Assembly: GCF_003614945.1 (NCBI RefSeq)
Contig: NZ_QYCZ01000001.1
Coordinates: forward strand, 1,754,001-1,818,000
Reading direction: 5' to 3'
Origin: Bergeyella cardium
GTDB taxonomy: Bacteria; Bacteroidota; Bacteroidia; Flavobacteriales; Weeksellaceae
DNA: 64,000 bases
Numbering within the stretch: the stretch's first letter is position 1; each line of letters starts with the position of its first letter. The translations under genes were made by a program, and so were the position numbers. The notes beneath the pieces are model-generated. The model did no database searches. It had not been told where the DNA came from and saw only the letters and a program-made list of their open reading frames with translations. This document shows positions 34,262 through 42,708 of this stretch, in pieces.

Positions 34262-36490
34262 ATGAGAAAAGTATCTGGATTTATTATAGCCTTAGTGCCG
34301 CTGTTTTGCCTTGCACAAAAAGACTCTACGGAGATTAGAGAAAAAAGGATAAAGGAAGTGGTATTCCAAAAGAAAACGAGATTTACGAAACCAACAGACC
34401 TGACCGCTGTAAAAGTATCTGCAAGCGATGTAAAAGCAGTATCTACGCTATCGGGAGGAGTGGAAGGAATACTGAAAACCCACCCAAGTGTGAACTCTAA
34501 CACCGAACTCTCGTCTCAATATATGGTAAGAGGAGGGAATTATGATGAAAACTTGATTTACATTAATGATATAGAGATTTATCGCCCTTTTTTGATAAGA
34601 AATTCTCAGCAGGAAGGGATGAGTATCATTAACCCTGATATGGTAGATGTGGTGAGCTTCTCGGCAGGAGGTTTTGAAGCGAAATATGGAGATAAAATGT
34701 CTTCTGCACTTAATATCTACTACCGCCAACCAACGAAAAATGAGCTCAGCGGAGAGGCAAGCCTCATCGGAGGAAGACTAACGACAGCACTTGCTACGAA
34801 GAACAAAAAGCTATCGGCAATAGTTTCGGCAAGGTACAGGAATACCAATCTTGTCCTCAACACTCTGAATGAAGATACTGACTTTAACCCTCAATATGCC
34901 GACCTGCAAGGCTATATTAACTATGATATCAGCGATAAAATAAGGCTTTCCTTCCTCGGATTCTACTCTCAAAATAAATATGAGATGATTCCCAGACAAA
35001 AGACAGTGGAATTTGGGACAATATACCAACCCATACAGGTCTCAATAGGATATTCTGGAAAAGAAAAAGATGAATACAGGAATATGATGGGAGTACTCTC
35101 CCTTAACTATAAACCCCACAAAAAGTGGAATATCATCCTCGATAACTTTGCCTACCAAAACAGAGAGCGAGAGTATTACCATATCTCATCTGGCTATAAA
35201 ATACAGACCTTTGACCCAAATACAGGAATCCCTATACCGAACTACGACCTCGGTGGACAAATAGAACACGCGAGAAACGACCTTTTCGTAAGGACTTTTG
35301 GCTCCCAGCTAAGAGCGAGATTCTCACCAAGCGTAAATACCGATATAGAAACAGGCATCAAATACGAGAAAGAGGAGATACAAGACCTTACCAATGAATG
35401 GCGGTTTGTAGATTATCAAGGCTACTCTACCCCACCGAGTAGTACAATACCAGGAGTGCTGAACGGCGACCCACTGAAAATGAATTACCACATCTGGGGA
35501 AATAATAAAGTAAGCCCAAGCAGAATATCAGCATACGCACAGCTCTCTCATAAATTCTTCTGGGGAGAGAATAAAGTATTCATCAATGCAGGGGTAAGAG
35601 CACAGCAATGGAGCTTTAATAAAGAGACACTCATAAGCCCGAGAATCCAGCTGGCACTGAAACCAGACTGGGAAAGCGATATTCTTTTCAGACTGGCAGG
35701 AGGAGTGTATTATCAGGCACCTTTCTACAAGGAAATAAAGAACCTTAGTGGAGATTTTAACGAGAAAATAAAAGCACAAAGGTCTTATCAGCTCATACTG
35801 GGGAATGATTATGAATTCAGTATGGTCAGCCGCCCCTTTAAACTCACAACCGAAGTCTATTATAAGAAAATGGACAGGCTTATACCTTATTATATAGACA
35901 ATGTACGCACCCGATACGGTGGAGAAAACAATGCAAAAGGCTATTCTTATGGTATAGATGCAAGGCTATTCGGGCAATTTGTGCCTGGAGTAGATTCATT
36001 TATCTCTGCAAGCTACGCAAGGGTATTCGAGAATATCAACAACAAAGGCTATATCCCCAGACCCACCGACCAGAGATTCAGATTCTCTATGTTTTACCAA
36101 GATTATATGCCGAAATTCCCAAGTATGAAAGTAAGCCTGACATTAGTCTATGCCAGCGGACTGCCCACAGGAACGCCAGTACAACTCAACACCGATGGAC
36201 AGCCCGACTACACCTCTGCCTACAGCTACCAGAGAACCCTGCCCGCATACAAGAGAGTGGATATAGGCCTTACAAAAGTATTTATAGACCAAAAAGACTT
36301 TAAAGCAAAGAATAGATTTTGGAATCACTTTAAGGAGCTGAGCCTCGGGGTGCAGATATTTAATGCATTTAATATCAATAATACCGTAGCCAACCAATGG
36401 ATTTCCGATGTGAATTCTAACAGCATCTATGCCGTACCCGTAAGGCTTACAGGGAGGTTCTTTAATCTAAAATTAGAATTCAAACTCTGA
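34262..36490 (+). CDS. TonB-dependent outer membrane receptor
   Basis: 742 residues. Signal peptide to about residue 19 (LFCLAQ). A plug domain follows, with EGILKTHPSVNSNTELSSQY and MVRGGNYDENLIYINDIEIY, then a large beta barrel whose last residues are FFNLKLEFKL. There is no N-terminal carboxypeptidase-like domain and no SusD partner, which argues against a polysaccharide SusCD pair; iron, vitamin or peptide uptake is possible. It is followed at 46 bases by gldB, which has its own -7 element. Confidence 0.88.
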   Translation: MRKVSGFIIALVPLFCLAQKDSTEIREKRIKEVVFQKKTRFTKPTDLTAVKVSASDVKAVSTLSGGVEGILKTHPSVNSNTELSSQYMVRGGNYDENLIYINDIEIYRPFLIRNSQQEGMSIINPDMVDVVSFSAGGFEAKYGDKMSSALNIYYRQPTKNELSGEASLIGGRLTTALATKNKKLSAIVSARYRNTNLVLNTLNEDTDFNPQYADLQGYINYDISDKIRLSFLGFYSQNKYEMIPRQKTVEFGTIYQPIQVSIGYSGKEKDEYRNMMGVLSLNYKPHKKWNIILDNFAYQNREREYYHISSGYKIQTFDPNTGIPIPNYDLGGQIEHARNDLFVRTFGSQLRARFSPSVNTDIETGIKYEKEEIQDLTNEWRFVDYQGYSTPPSSTIPGVLNGDPLKMNYHIWGNNKVSPSRISAYAQLSHKFFWGENKVFINAGVRAQQWSFNKETLISPRIQLALKPDWESDILFRLAGGVYYQAPFYKEIKNLSGDFNEKIKAQRSYQLILGNDYEFSMVSRPFKLTTEVYYKKMDRLIPYYIDNVRTRYGGENNAKGYSYGIDARLFGQFVPGVDSFISASYARVFENINNKGYIPRPTDQRFRFSMFYQDYMPKFPSMKVSLTLVYASGLPTGTPVQLNTDGQPDYTSAYSYQRTLPAYKRVDIGLTKVFIDQKDFKAKNRFWNHFKELSLGVQIFNAFNINNTVANQWISDVNSNSIYAVPVRLTGRFFNLKLEFKL

Positions 36491-36505
36491 TAAACCGAAA
36501 AATAC

Positions 36506-36513
36506 TATTTTTG
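36506..36513 (+). promoter_or_regulatory. -7 element of gldB-gldC
   Basis: TATTTTTG followed by CC, 23 bases before the gldB ATG. Confidence 0.55.
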
Positions 36514-36536
36514 CCAGCCTATTTTGGATTTTAAGA

Positions 36537-37517
36537 ATGATGAATTTTCAGCGAATTATATTGATTTCCCTTGCTCTTAGTACCCTAGCAGTCTCCTGCA
36601 AAAAGGAAGAAGCAAACCGCTGGCAAGTAGAAATAAAAGAACCCTCAGCAAAAGTGGAAATTATAGATATATCTAAGGAATACTATAATACCGAGATTCC
36701 ATTAGAGGAGTTTAAGGCGAAATACCCTTGGTTTCAAGGGACAGTACCCGATGCTGAGTATGAAGAACGAAGGCAAGATAAAGAAGAAGCAAAAATCTAT
36801 GAAGATGCAATATCCAAACTCAATATTCAAAAGCTGTCCAAAGACCTTGCGGGGCTTTTTAGCCATATAAAATATTACTTCCCAGACTTTAAACAGCCAA
36901 AGGTATTTTTGTATTCATCGGCTCTGCAAAGCGCTACAAACCCGATAGCTTACATCCCTGCTGAAAACCTGCTCTTTATAGATATATCAGGCTTTATGGG
37001 TAAAGATAATGCTCACTACAAAGGATTAGAACTCTACTTCCAGAAGTCTATGAACCCGAGTAATCTGCTCTCAAAAATTTCGTATGCTTTTGCGGAGTAT
37101 TTTGTGCCTTATTCGCCAAACGACAGGACATTCATCAGCAGGATGATTTATGAAGGAAAGCTCCTGACGCTACAAGATGCCTTCTTACCCAATGAACCCG
37201 ATTACCTGAAAATGAATTATACGCAGGAGCAATACGACTGGTGCTCTACCTATGAAAATAATATCTGGAACTTCTTTGTGGAAAACGACTTGGTTTTCAG
37301 TGATGACCAAAGGCTCAGTGAGAGGTTTATAGCCCCCGCTCCATTTTCAAAATTCTATACCGAGATAGATAATGAGTCCTCACCACAAGTAGGCACATTT
37401 ATCGGTTGGGAAATATGCAGAGCTTTTTTAAAGGCAAAACCTGACATCAGCCTTCAAGATTTCCTGAAAATAAAAGGCGAAGAGATATTTAAAGAATCCA
37501 AGTATAATGGAAAATAG
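36537..37517 (+). CDS. gldB: Gliding motility lipoprotein GldB
   Basis: 326 residues. Lipobox AVSC gives Cys21 as the lipid anchor. The body matches GldB-type proteins (YYNTEIPLEEFKAKYPWFQG near the start, GTFIGWEICRAFLKAKPDIS near the end), with partial resemblance to metallopeptidase-like folds. GldB is required for gliding and T9SS function in Flavobacterium, although its exact task is unknown. gldC follows after 30 bases. The start codon has an adjacent second ATG. Confidence 0.9.
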   Translation: MMNFQRIILISLALSTLAVSCKKEEANRWQVEIKEPSAKVEIIDISKEYYNTEIPLEEFKAKYPWFQGTVPDAEYEERRQDKEEAKIYEDAISKLNIQKLSKDLAGLFSHIKYYFPDFKQPKVFLYSSALQSATNPIAYIPAENLLFIDISGFMGKDNAHYKGLELYFQKSMNPSNLLSKISYAFAEYFVPYSPNDRTFISRMIYEGKLLTLQDAFLPNEPDYLKMNYTQEQYDWCSTYENNIWNFFVENDLVFSDDQRLSERFIAPAPFSKFYTEIDNESSPQVGTFIGWEICRAFLKAKPDISLQDFLKIKGEEIFKESKYNGK

Positions 37518-37547
37518 AAAATAAGTGAATTTTAAAAAAGAGATATA

Positions 37548-37877
37548 ATGAGAAAAACGAATATTACCGTAGAAGTAGAGCTTGACGAGAACCACATCCC
37601 TGAAAAGATGGCTTGGTACGCACAAGATGGTGGAATAGACAAGCAACCAACAAAAGCAGCAATGATTTCCGTATGGGACGATGAAAAAATGGAAGCCCTA
37701 CGCCTTGACCTCTGGACAAAAGATATGCAGGTAGAGCATATGAAACGCTTCTATCATCAAATACTTCTCTCTCTTGCAGATACCTACGAAAGAGCAACCA
37801 ATGAAGAAGACACCGCAATCTGGATGAGAGGCATCGCTGAAGAATTTGCACTCAAATCTGCTATTAAGCAACTGTAG
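37548..37877 (+). CDS. gldC: Gliding motility protein GldC
   Basis: 109 residues, no signal peptide, so cytoplasmic. It begins MRKTNITVEVELDENHIPEK and continues AWYAQDGGIDKQPTKAAMIS, the standard GldC sequence in Flavobacteriia. It enhances gliding but is not essential in Flavobacterium; its biochemical role is unknown. It is in an operon with gldB and converges on mutY. Confidence 0.92.
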   Translation: MRKTNITVEVELDENHIPEKMAWYAQDGGIDKQPTKAAMISVWDDEKMEALRLDLWTKDMQVEHMKRFYHQILLSLADTYERATNEEDTAIWMRGIAEEFALKSAIKQL

Positions 37878-37936
37878 AGCGTGCATCATAGAAAGAAATT
37901 ATACTTTCCTGATAAAAAGGGAGCTCAATAACTCCC

Positions 37937-38989
37937 TCAATGGAAAGATGCCTCACCAACTGCGCTGTGTTTTATATAGTTTTCTAATGGTTTTGGGAAA
38001 GACTTGCTCTGAGACTCCTCAAAAGAGGAAATAATAAAATCACCCTCACTGGCAAAGTCCTCAAAAAGATTTTGATGAGGCAGATTTACGGTGTATATAT
38101 CTATATTTAAGTTTCTATGGGTGAGTTTATACTTCACATTTGTGTGCTTAGCGATATACTGCTCCCAATCCTCTGGCACAGAAACGGGAAATTCATAGAG
38201 ATTCTTCCAGATAAAGTCAGTTCCCCTCCTGCGAATAAGGAATTTATCCTCAAACGACACAAAATAATAGGTTAAGGACAAGTCTTTAACCTCTGTTTTT
38301 TTCTTTTTTACGGGAAACAGATTCGTTTTTCCAGTAGAGAATGCCAAGCAATCCTCATTCACAGGGCAAATAATACACACAGGATTCTTAGGCTTGCAAA
38401 TCTCTGAACCGAGATCCATCATCGCTTGGTTAAAATCTCCCGTACGGTTTTCAGGGATAATTTTCATTGATATTTCTGAGAAATACTGAAAGGCGGTGGA
38501 CTTAGAAATATCATAATCATCAGCAAAAAGACGAGAAATCACTCGGTAAAAGTTACCATCTATGGCAGGATAATCCCCCCCGAAGCAAATACTGGAAACT
38601 GCCGCTGCGGTATACTTCCCAATACCTTTAAGTTTGAGTATATCTCGGTACTCTGAAGGAAATTCGCCATTAAACTCCTCTACGATTTGCTTTGCTGCTT
38701 TGTGGATATTCATCGCTCTGGAATAATACCCAAGCCCCTTCCAGTGGAGCAAGACATCATCAGTAGAAGCATCGGCAAGGCTTTTTATATCTGGGAATCT
38801 TTCGATAAAATTAAGGTAATGAGACATTCCCTGAGCGATTCTTGTTTGCTGAAAAACAACCTCGCAAATCCAGATTTTATAAGGATTTTTCGTTTTCCTG
38901 AAAGGCAAATCTCTACCATAAACCGAGTACCAATCTAATAGCTTCCTACCAATGTTAAGAAAATCAGGGTTTTGTTTGTATGTTTCCAA
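37937..38989 (-). CDS. mutY: A/G-specific adenine glycosylase MutY
   Basis: 350 residues. The HhH-GPD fold appears as LKGIGKYTAAAVSSICFG with the catalytic aspartate in AIDGNFYRVISR. The iron-sulfur cluster cysteines have the exact C-x6-C-x2-C-x5-C spacing (CKPKNPVCIICPVNEDC). A C-terminal NUDIX-like domain for 8-oxoG recognition follows. It removes adenine mispaired with 8-oxoguanine. It overlaps the -33 region of the divergent HU gene. Confidence 0.96.
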   Translation of the reverse strand: METYKQNPDFLNIGRKLLDWYSVYGRDLPFRKTKNPYKIWICEVVFQQTRIAQGMSHYLNFIERFPDIKSLADASTDDVLLHWKGLGYYSRAMNIHKAAKQIVEEFNGEFPSEYRDILKLKGIGKYTAAAVSSICFGGDYPAIDGNFYRVISRLFADDYDISKSTAFQYFSEISMKIIPENRTGDFNQAMMDLGSEICKPKNPVCIICPVNEDCLAFSTGKTNLFPVKKKKTEVKDLSLTYYFVSFEDKFLIRRRGTDFIWKNLYEFPVSVPEDWEQYIAKHTNVKYKLTHRNLNIDIYTVNLPHQNLFEDFASEGDFIISSFEESQSKSFPKPLENYIKHSAVGEASFH

Positions 38990-39007
38990 AAATAAATATT
39001 ATATTTG
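38975..39007 (+). promoter_or_regulatory. Promoter of the HU gene
   Basis: TTTG at 38975-38978, 21 bases, TATATTTG at 39000-39007. The -33 box lies inside the mutY start region. Confidence 0.75.
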
Positions 39008-39036
39008 CAGTCCAAAATTAAAAATAAAATTAGGAA

Positions 39037-39327
39037 ATGACAAAGGCAGAATTAGTAGCCGCAATTTCAAGCAAATTGGGGACTGAAAAAAACGAAACAC
39101 AGAGAATAGTTGAAGCGTTTATGCAAGAAATCAGAGCTTCTCTATATAATGGAAACAATGTGTACCTAAGAGGTTTCGGTTCTTTCATCGTAAAGACCAG
39201 AGCAGCTAAAACAGGTAGAAATATCTCTAAAAACATAGCGATTGAAATCCCGGCGCACAACATTCCAGCTTTCAAACCAGCGAAAACATTTGTAGAGAAA
39301 GTAAAAACAAAAGTCCCTGTGAAGTAA
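39037..39327 (+). CDS. HU/IHF-family DNA-binding protein
   Basis: 96 residues. The family signature GFGSFIVKTRAAKTGRN lies in the DNA-gripping arm, followed by PAHNIPAFKPAKTFVEKV. It bends and compacts DNA as a dimer. It is followed by a tiny basic protein gene and rng, an arrangement common in Flavobacteriia. Confidence 0.94.
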   Translation: MTKAELVAAISSKLGTEKNETQRIVEAFMQEIRASLYNGNNVYLRGFGSFIVKTRAAKTGRNISKNIAIEIPAHNIPAFKPAKTFVEKVKTKVPVK

Positions 39328-39366
39328 TTGAGTTAACTGAGTATTAATAATAAATAATTGTAAATT

Positions 39367-39456
39367 ATGCCAAGCGGAAAGAAAAGAAAAAGACACAAGG
39401 TAGCGACGCACAAAAGAAAAAAAAGAAGAAGAGCTAACAGACACAAGAAAAAATAA
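39367..39456 (+). CDS. 29-residue highly basic protein (AURKAIP1/COX24-like)
   Basis: The frame MPSGKKRKRHKVATHKRKKR continues for nine more residues to a TAA stop, with two thirds of all residues Lys, Arg or His. Such tiny proteins are annotated in Bacteroidota as AURKAIP1/COX24-domain proteins, related to mitochondrial ribosomal protein mS38; a ribosomal role is likely but not shown. It lies 39 bases after the HU gene and 92 before rng. It is too short for ordinary gene finders. Confidence 0.8.
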   Translation: MPSGKKRKRHKVATHKRKKRRRANRHKKK

Positions 39457-39548
39457 GTGCTCTTTATTTGATAGCATAATATAGTTAATGATAATTTTAT
39501 CATTGACTATATTTATTTATGTATAATTTTTAATTTCCAGTAAGTAAG

Positions 39549-41105
39549 ATGAAAAAAGAACTCATCGTATCTCACGAAGACGGACACACAAAAATAGCCC
39601 TACTAGAAGATGGTAGACTCTTTGAACTACACGAAGAGCAGGGCAAAAATAAGTTCGTAGTAGGAGATTTATTTCTGGGAAGGATAAGGAAATTGGCACC
39701 GAACCTCAATTCGGCTTTCGTCAATATAGGATACGAAAAAGATGCTTTCTTGCATTATCAGGATTTGGGACCTGATTATTTGAGCTTTAAAAAGTATATC
39801 AACGATATTTTTTCTAAAAGGCAAAACACTTCCAGCCTTAAAAACTTTGAAATCCAAAAAGAAATAGACAAACACGGTACGGTAGACAAAGTCCTTTCAA
39901 AAGACGATATCGTCCTCCTTCAAATTACCAAAGAACCTATTTCTACCAAAGGTCCACGGATTTCTACTCAAATCTCCATTACAGGCAGATTTATGGTACT
40001 CATCCCTTTTGATGATAAAATCTCAATATCAAAAAAAATCAAGAACTCTGAGGAGAAACACAGGCTCAGAACTTTAATCGAGAGTATTAAACCCGAAGGC
40101 TTCGGAGTAATCATCAGAACCGTAGCAGAAAATAAGAAAGCTGCTGACCTCCATAATGATATGTACTCACTCATCTCCAAGTGGGAAAATGTATTTAAAA
40201 ACATACAAAGGCATAAAGTACCATCAAAAGTCCTTAGTGAAGATGATTTAGCATCGTCTATCTTGAGGGACAACTTCAACCAAGATTTCGTAAATATCAT
40301 TTGCGATGATGAAAAAATGGTTGATGATATGAAAAATTATCTGGAAGTCATTGCTCCTGAAAGGAAAAACATCGTTCAGTTTTATGACTCTCATATTCCC
40401 CTCACGGAGTATTACAATGTAGAGAAGCAGCTCAAGCAGAGCTTTGGGAAGCATGTAAACATCCCTGGTTCCAAAGGAGCCTATTTGGTTATTGAACACA
40501 CAGAAGCCCTCCATGTAATCGATGTGAACTCTGGGCACAATGTAGTCTCTGGCACTACTAATAGGGAACATGCCCTCACTGTAAATAAAATAGCGGCTAC
40601 AGAAATCGCACGCCAGCTAAGACTCAGAGATATGGGAGGCATTATTGTGATTGATTTTATAGATATGCCCCTCCCCGAACAACGAAGACAGCTCTACGAC
40701 CACTTCCGCGAAGAGATGAAGCGGGACAAGGCGAAGCATAAAATACTCCCACCAAGTAAATTCGGGCTCATACAAATGACCAGACAAAGAGTGCGCCCAG
40801 AGATTAATATTAAAACACAGGAAGAAAATCCAAATGCAGGTGGGGAGATTATAGCACCTATTGTCATTATAGAGCGAATAGAAGAGAGTATAAAAAACAT
40901 CATCCAAACCGAGAGAGGGAAACTCTTTCTCCATGTACATCCCTTTGTAGAAGCCTATCTTACAAAAGGTGTAAAAAGTACACGAGTAGATTGGTTTTTA
41001 AAATACAAAAAATGGGTATCCATCATTCCGAGAGACTCGTTCAAATACTTAGAATTTAGGCTCTACAACAGCAAGAAAGAAGAACTTTTCAGTTATTCTA
41101 ATTAA
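39549..41105 (+). CDS. rng: Ribonuclease E/G family protein
   Basis: 518 residues, RNase G size, without the long C-terminal scaffold of RNase E. The S1 domain (VGDLFLGRIRKLAPNLNSAFVNIG) comes first, and the catalytic core includes HVIDVNSGHNV and GGIIVIDFIDM with the metal-binding aspartates. GLIQMTRQRVRP is the conserved RNase E/G block. It cuts single-stranded A/U-rich RNA and matures rRNA. It may be co-transcribed with the HU and basic-protein genes. Confidence 0.95.
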   Translation: MKKELIVSHEDGHTKIALLEDGRLFELHEEQGKNKFVVGDLFLGRIRKLAPNLNSAFVNIGYEKDAFLHYQDLGPDYLSFKKYINDIFSKRQNTSSLKNFEIQKEIDKHGTVDKVLSKDDIVLLQITKEPISTKGPRISTQISITGRFMVLIPFDDKISISKKIKNSEEKHRLRTLIESIKPEGFGVIIRTVAENKKAADLHNDMYSLISKWENVFKNIQRHKVPSKVLSEDDLASSILRDNFNQDFVNIICDDEKMVDDMKNYLEVIAPERKNIVQFYDSHIPLTEYYNVEKQLKQSFGKHVNIPGSKGAYLVIEHTEALHVIDVNSGHNVVSGTTNREHALTVNKIAATEIARQLRLRDMGGIIVIDFIDMPLPEQRRQLYDHFREEMKRDKAKHKILPPSKFGLIQMTRQRVRPEINIKTQEENPNAGGEIIAPIVIIERIEESIKNIIQTERGKLFLHVHPFVEAYLTKGVKSTRVDWFLKYKKWVSIIPRDSFKYLEFRLYNSKKEELFSYSN

Positions 41106-41129
41106 TTTTATCCTATCCCTTAATCAAAA

Positions 41130-41162
41130 AAATCCCCATTGCAAAGCCGCAGTGGGGGTTCT
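41130..41162. terminator. Bidirectional terminator between rng and thioredoxin-like gene
   Basis: A stem of nine bases with one mismatch, CCCCACTGC / GCAATGGGG on the minus strand, followed there by ATTTTTTT; on the plus strand TTCTCTTTCT follows. It serves two convergent genes. Confidence 0.7.
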
Positions 41163-41166
41163 CTTT

Positions 41167-41667
41167 CTATTCATTTCCCGTTTGGACAAGTATCCTCAGC
41201 GTTTTCTCTAATTCCTTTGCCCGCACAAAGCCATTAAGACGATACACCTCCTCGTTCTTCGAGTTGATGAAAACCATCTGCGGATACACCCGCTCCTCAT
41301 CTCCAAGCAGCAAATCCACAAGCTGATGCTCCCCCGCCCCCCTTCCCCTTGGGCGATATTTGAGGATTTTCCCCGCAAACTGAACTTCATCCTTGCTCTC
41401 CGCATCAAAGCTGACGAAGTAGAAATTCTCATTGAGCAGCGCCTCCACCGTTTTGTTTCTAAAAGTAGTCCTCTGCATCGCTTTGCAGTACTGGCACCAG
41501 TCCGTATGCAGAAAAACGACCGTAATTCTCCTCTGCTCTTGGTTCAATCGCTCTATATCACTCAGATTATAGGACTTAAGCTGAGAAAAACAATCATTAG
41601 CCCCCCCAAAAAAGAATAAAATTATTCCAATAAAGACTGTTTTCAGTGGTTTTTGTTTGAACTTCAT
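41167..41667 (-). CDS. Exported thioredoxin-fold protein
   Basis: 166 residues from the ATG at 41665-41667; a longer start at 41694 would overlap a TAGCTTTG promoter box. One N-terminal membrane segment or signal (residues 10-29). The redox site is WCQYCK (C58, C61) in VVFLHTDWCQYCKAM. The rest is a thioredoxin-like fold with the cis-proline segment YPQMVFI. It probably acts in the periplasm in disulfide reduction or metal-centre maturation. It has no operon partner. Confidence 0.82.
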   Translation of the reverse strand: MKFKQKPLKTVFIGIILFFFGGANDCFSQLKSYNLSDIERLNQEQRRITVVFLHTDWCQYCKAMQRTTFRNKTVEALLNENFYFVSFDAESKDEVQFAGKILKYRPRGRGAGEHQLVDLLLGDEERVYPQMVFINSKNEEVYRLNGFVRAKELEKTLRILVQTGNE

Positions 41668-41682
41668 CGTTATTTTTATTGG

Positions 41683-41690
41683 CAAAGCTA
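41683..41690 (-). promoter_or_regulatory. -7 element of the thioredoxin-like gene
   Basis: The minus strand reads TAGCTTTG, 15 bases before the chosen start; it decides between the two candidate ATG codons. Confidence 0.5.
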
Positions 41691-41760
41691 TCAAAAAAAT
41701 GGATTACAGCATTTGCCATAATCCATTTTAACTATTGTTTAATTAAATAAATCTATCTAA

Positions 41761-42303
41761 TTAGAAAGAGTAACCCAGTGCTACTCCGAATGAAGGAAGT
41801 ACACCTCCTCCTTTCAAATCTAAAGTTTGGCTATTCGTATCACCGCTATAGCTAAATGAGGAATAAGTAAATCCTAAACTTAAGTCTAAAGTAAATCCAC
41901 TATCCCAAATCCATTGGTAACCACCTCTTGCTCCAAGACCAAAAGCATTAAAGTCGCTTTTTGCTTCTTGAACAGGTCCTCCAAAGAAATTAGGAGTCTC
42001 TAACTTTACACTCCCTCCTTGGTAGAATACAATCCCTAAACCGTACCAGCCTCTAAGAGCCTCCTCAAAGTAGTATCTGTATGCAAGGTTAGCTCCAAAG
42101 CTGCTATACTTAGCCCCTCCGAATTTAAAACCACCTAAACCAAGACCTCCACCCACAGATGAATGCTCTCCGATAGCTCTTTCATAATTTACCAAGTCTG
42201 TTCCCCCTAAAAGAGCAAACGGATTAGCCTTGACCGAATTCTTCTGTTGTGCGCTTAGTGCTCCAAAAGCTGCTAACGCACCCACTAATAAAACTTTTCT
42301 CAT
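41761..42303 (-). CDS. Small outer membrane beta-barrel protein
   Basis: 180 residues. Signal peptide to about residue 18 (GALSAQ). The mature part is glycine-rich with alternating hydrophobic strands (SSVGGGLGLGGFKFGGAKYS, GVALGYSF) and ends in phenylalanine, as an eight-stranded outer membrane barrel would. The exact family is not recognised. It is a single gene. Confidence 0.7.
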   Translation of the reverse strand: MRKVLLVGALAAFGALSAQQKNSVKANPFALLGGTDLVNYERAIGEHSSVGGGLGLGGFKFGGAKYSSFGANLAYRYYFEEALRGWYGLGIVFYQGGSVKLETPNFFGGPVQEAKSDFNAFGLGARGGYQWIWDSGFTLDLSLGFTYSSFSYSGDTNSQTLDLKGGGVLPSFGVALGYSF

Positions 42304-42510
42304 TTCTATATAATATATAAATTCTATAATATTTTTCTTATCACAAATAGTATTTTCATTAATTCATCACAAATAGAGGCCTTTATAAAAATTTTCAAGC
42401 CTTATCCATAAAGAAAAACAATACTTTCGTTCTTAAAATTGCGCGAATATATAAAAACTTTATGATAAAATTAACTTAATTCAATATGATTTTTAACATA
42501 TCTATTGCCG

Positions 42511-42540
42511 ATTAATAAAAAAAAGTATTTTTGGGAGGCA
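42511..42540 (+). promoter_or_regulatory. Promoter-like block, copy 1
   Basis: ATTAATAAAA, an A-run, then GTATTTTTGGGAGGC. It contains TATTTTTG at 42526-42533. Confidence 0.55.
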
Positions 42541-42654
42541 AAAGCGTTTTCACCATCGCAAATGAGGCAAATGAGTTTTGTTTGATGCAATCTGTGCACG
42601 CAGACAGATGATTTTTAATCTTCATCATTCAATCCCTTAATACATCTGCCATCA

Positions 42655-42685
42655 ATTAATAAAAAAAAAAGTATTTTTGGGAGGC
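42655..42685 (+). promoter_or_regulatory. Promoter-like block, copy 2, before the POT gene
   Basis: The same block with two more A bases; TATTTTTG at 42672-42679, 29 bases before the POT ATG. GGGAGG after it is purine-rich but too far from the ATG for a Shine-Dalgarno sequence. Confidence 0.6.
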
Positions 42686-42708
42686 TTAACAAAAAAAATA
42701 TTTTTTAT

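Larger units (their letters stand above)
42304..42708. other. Intergenic region with duplicated promoter segment
   Basis: 405 AT-rich bases. Two copies of a promoter-like block stand 146 bases apart (42511-42540 and 42655-42685). Between them are GCAAATGAG-type short repeats and an imperfect hairpin (TCTGT...ACAGA). No gene is supported. Confidence 0.6.
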
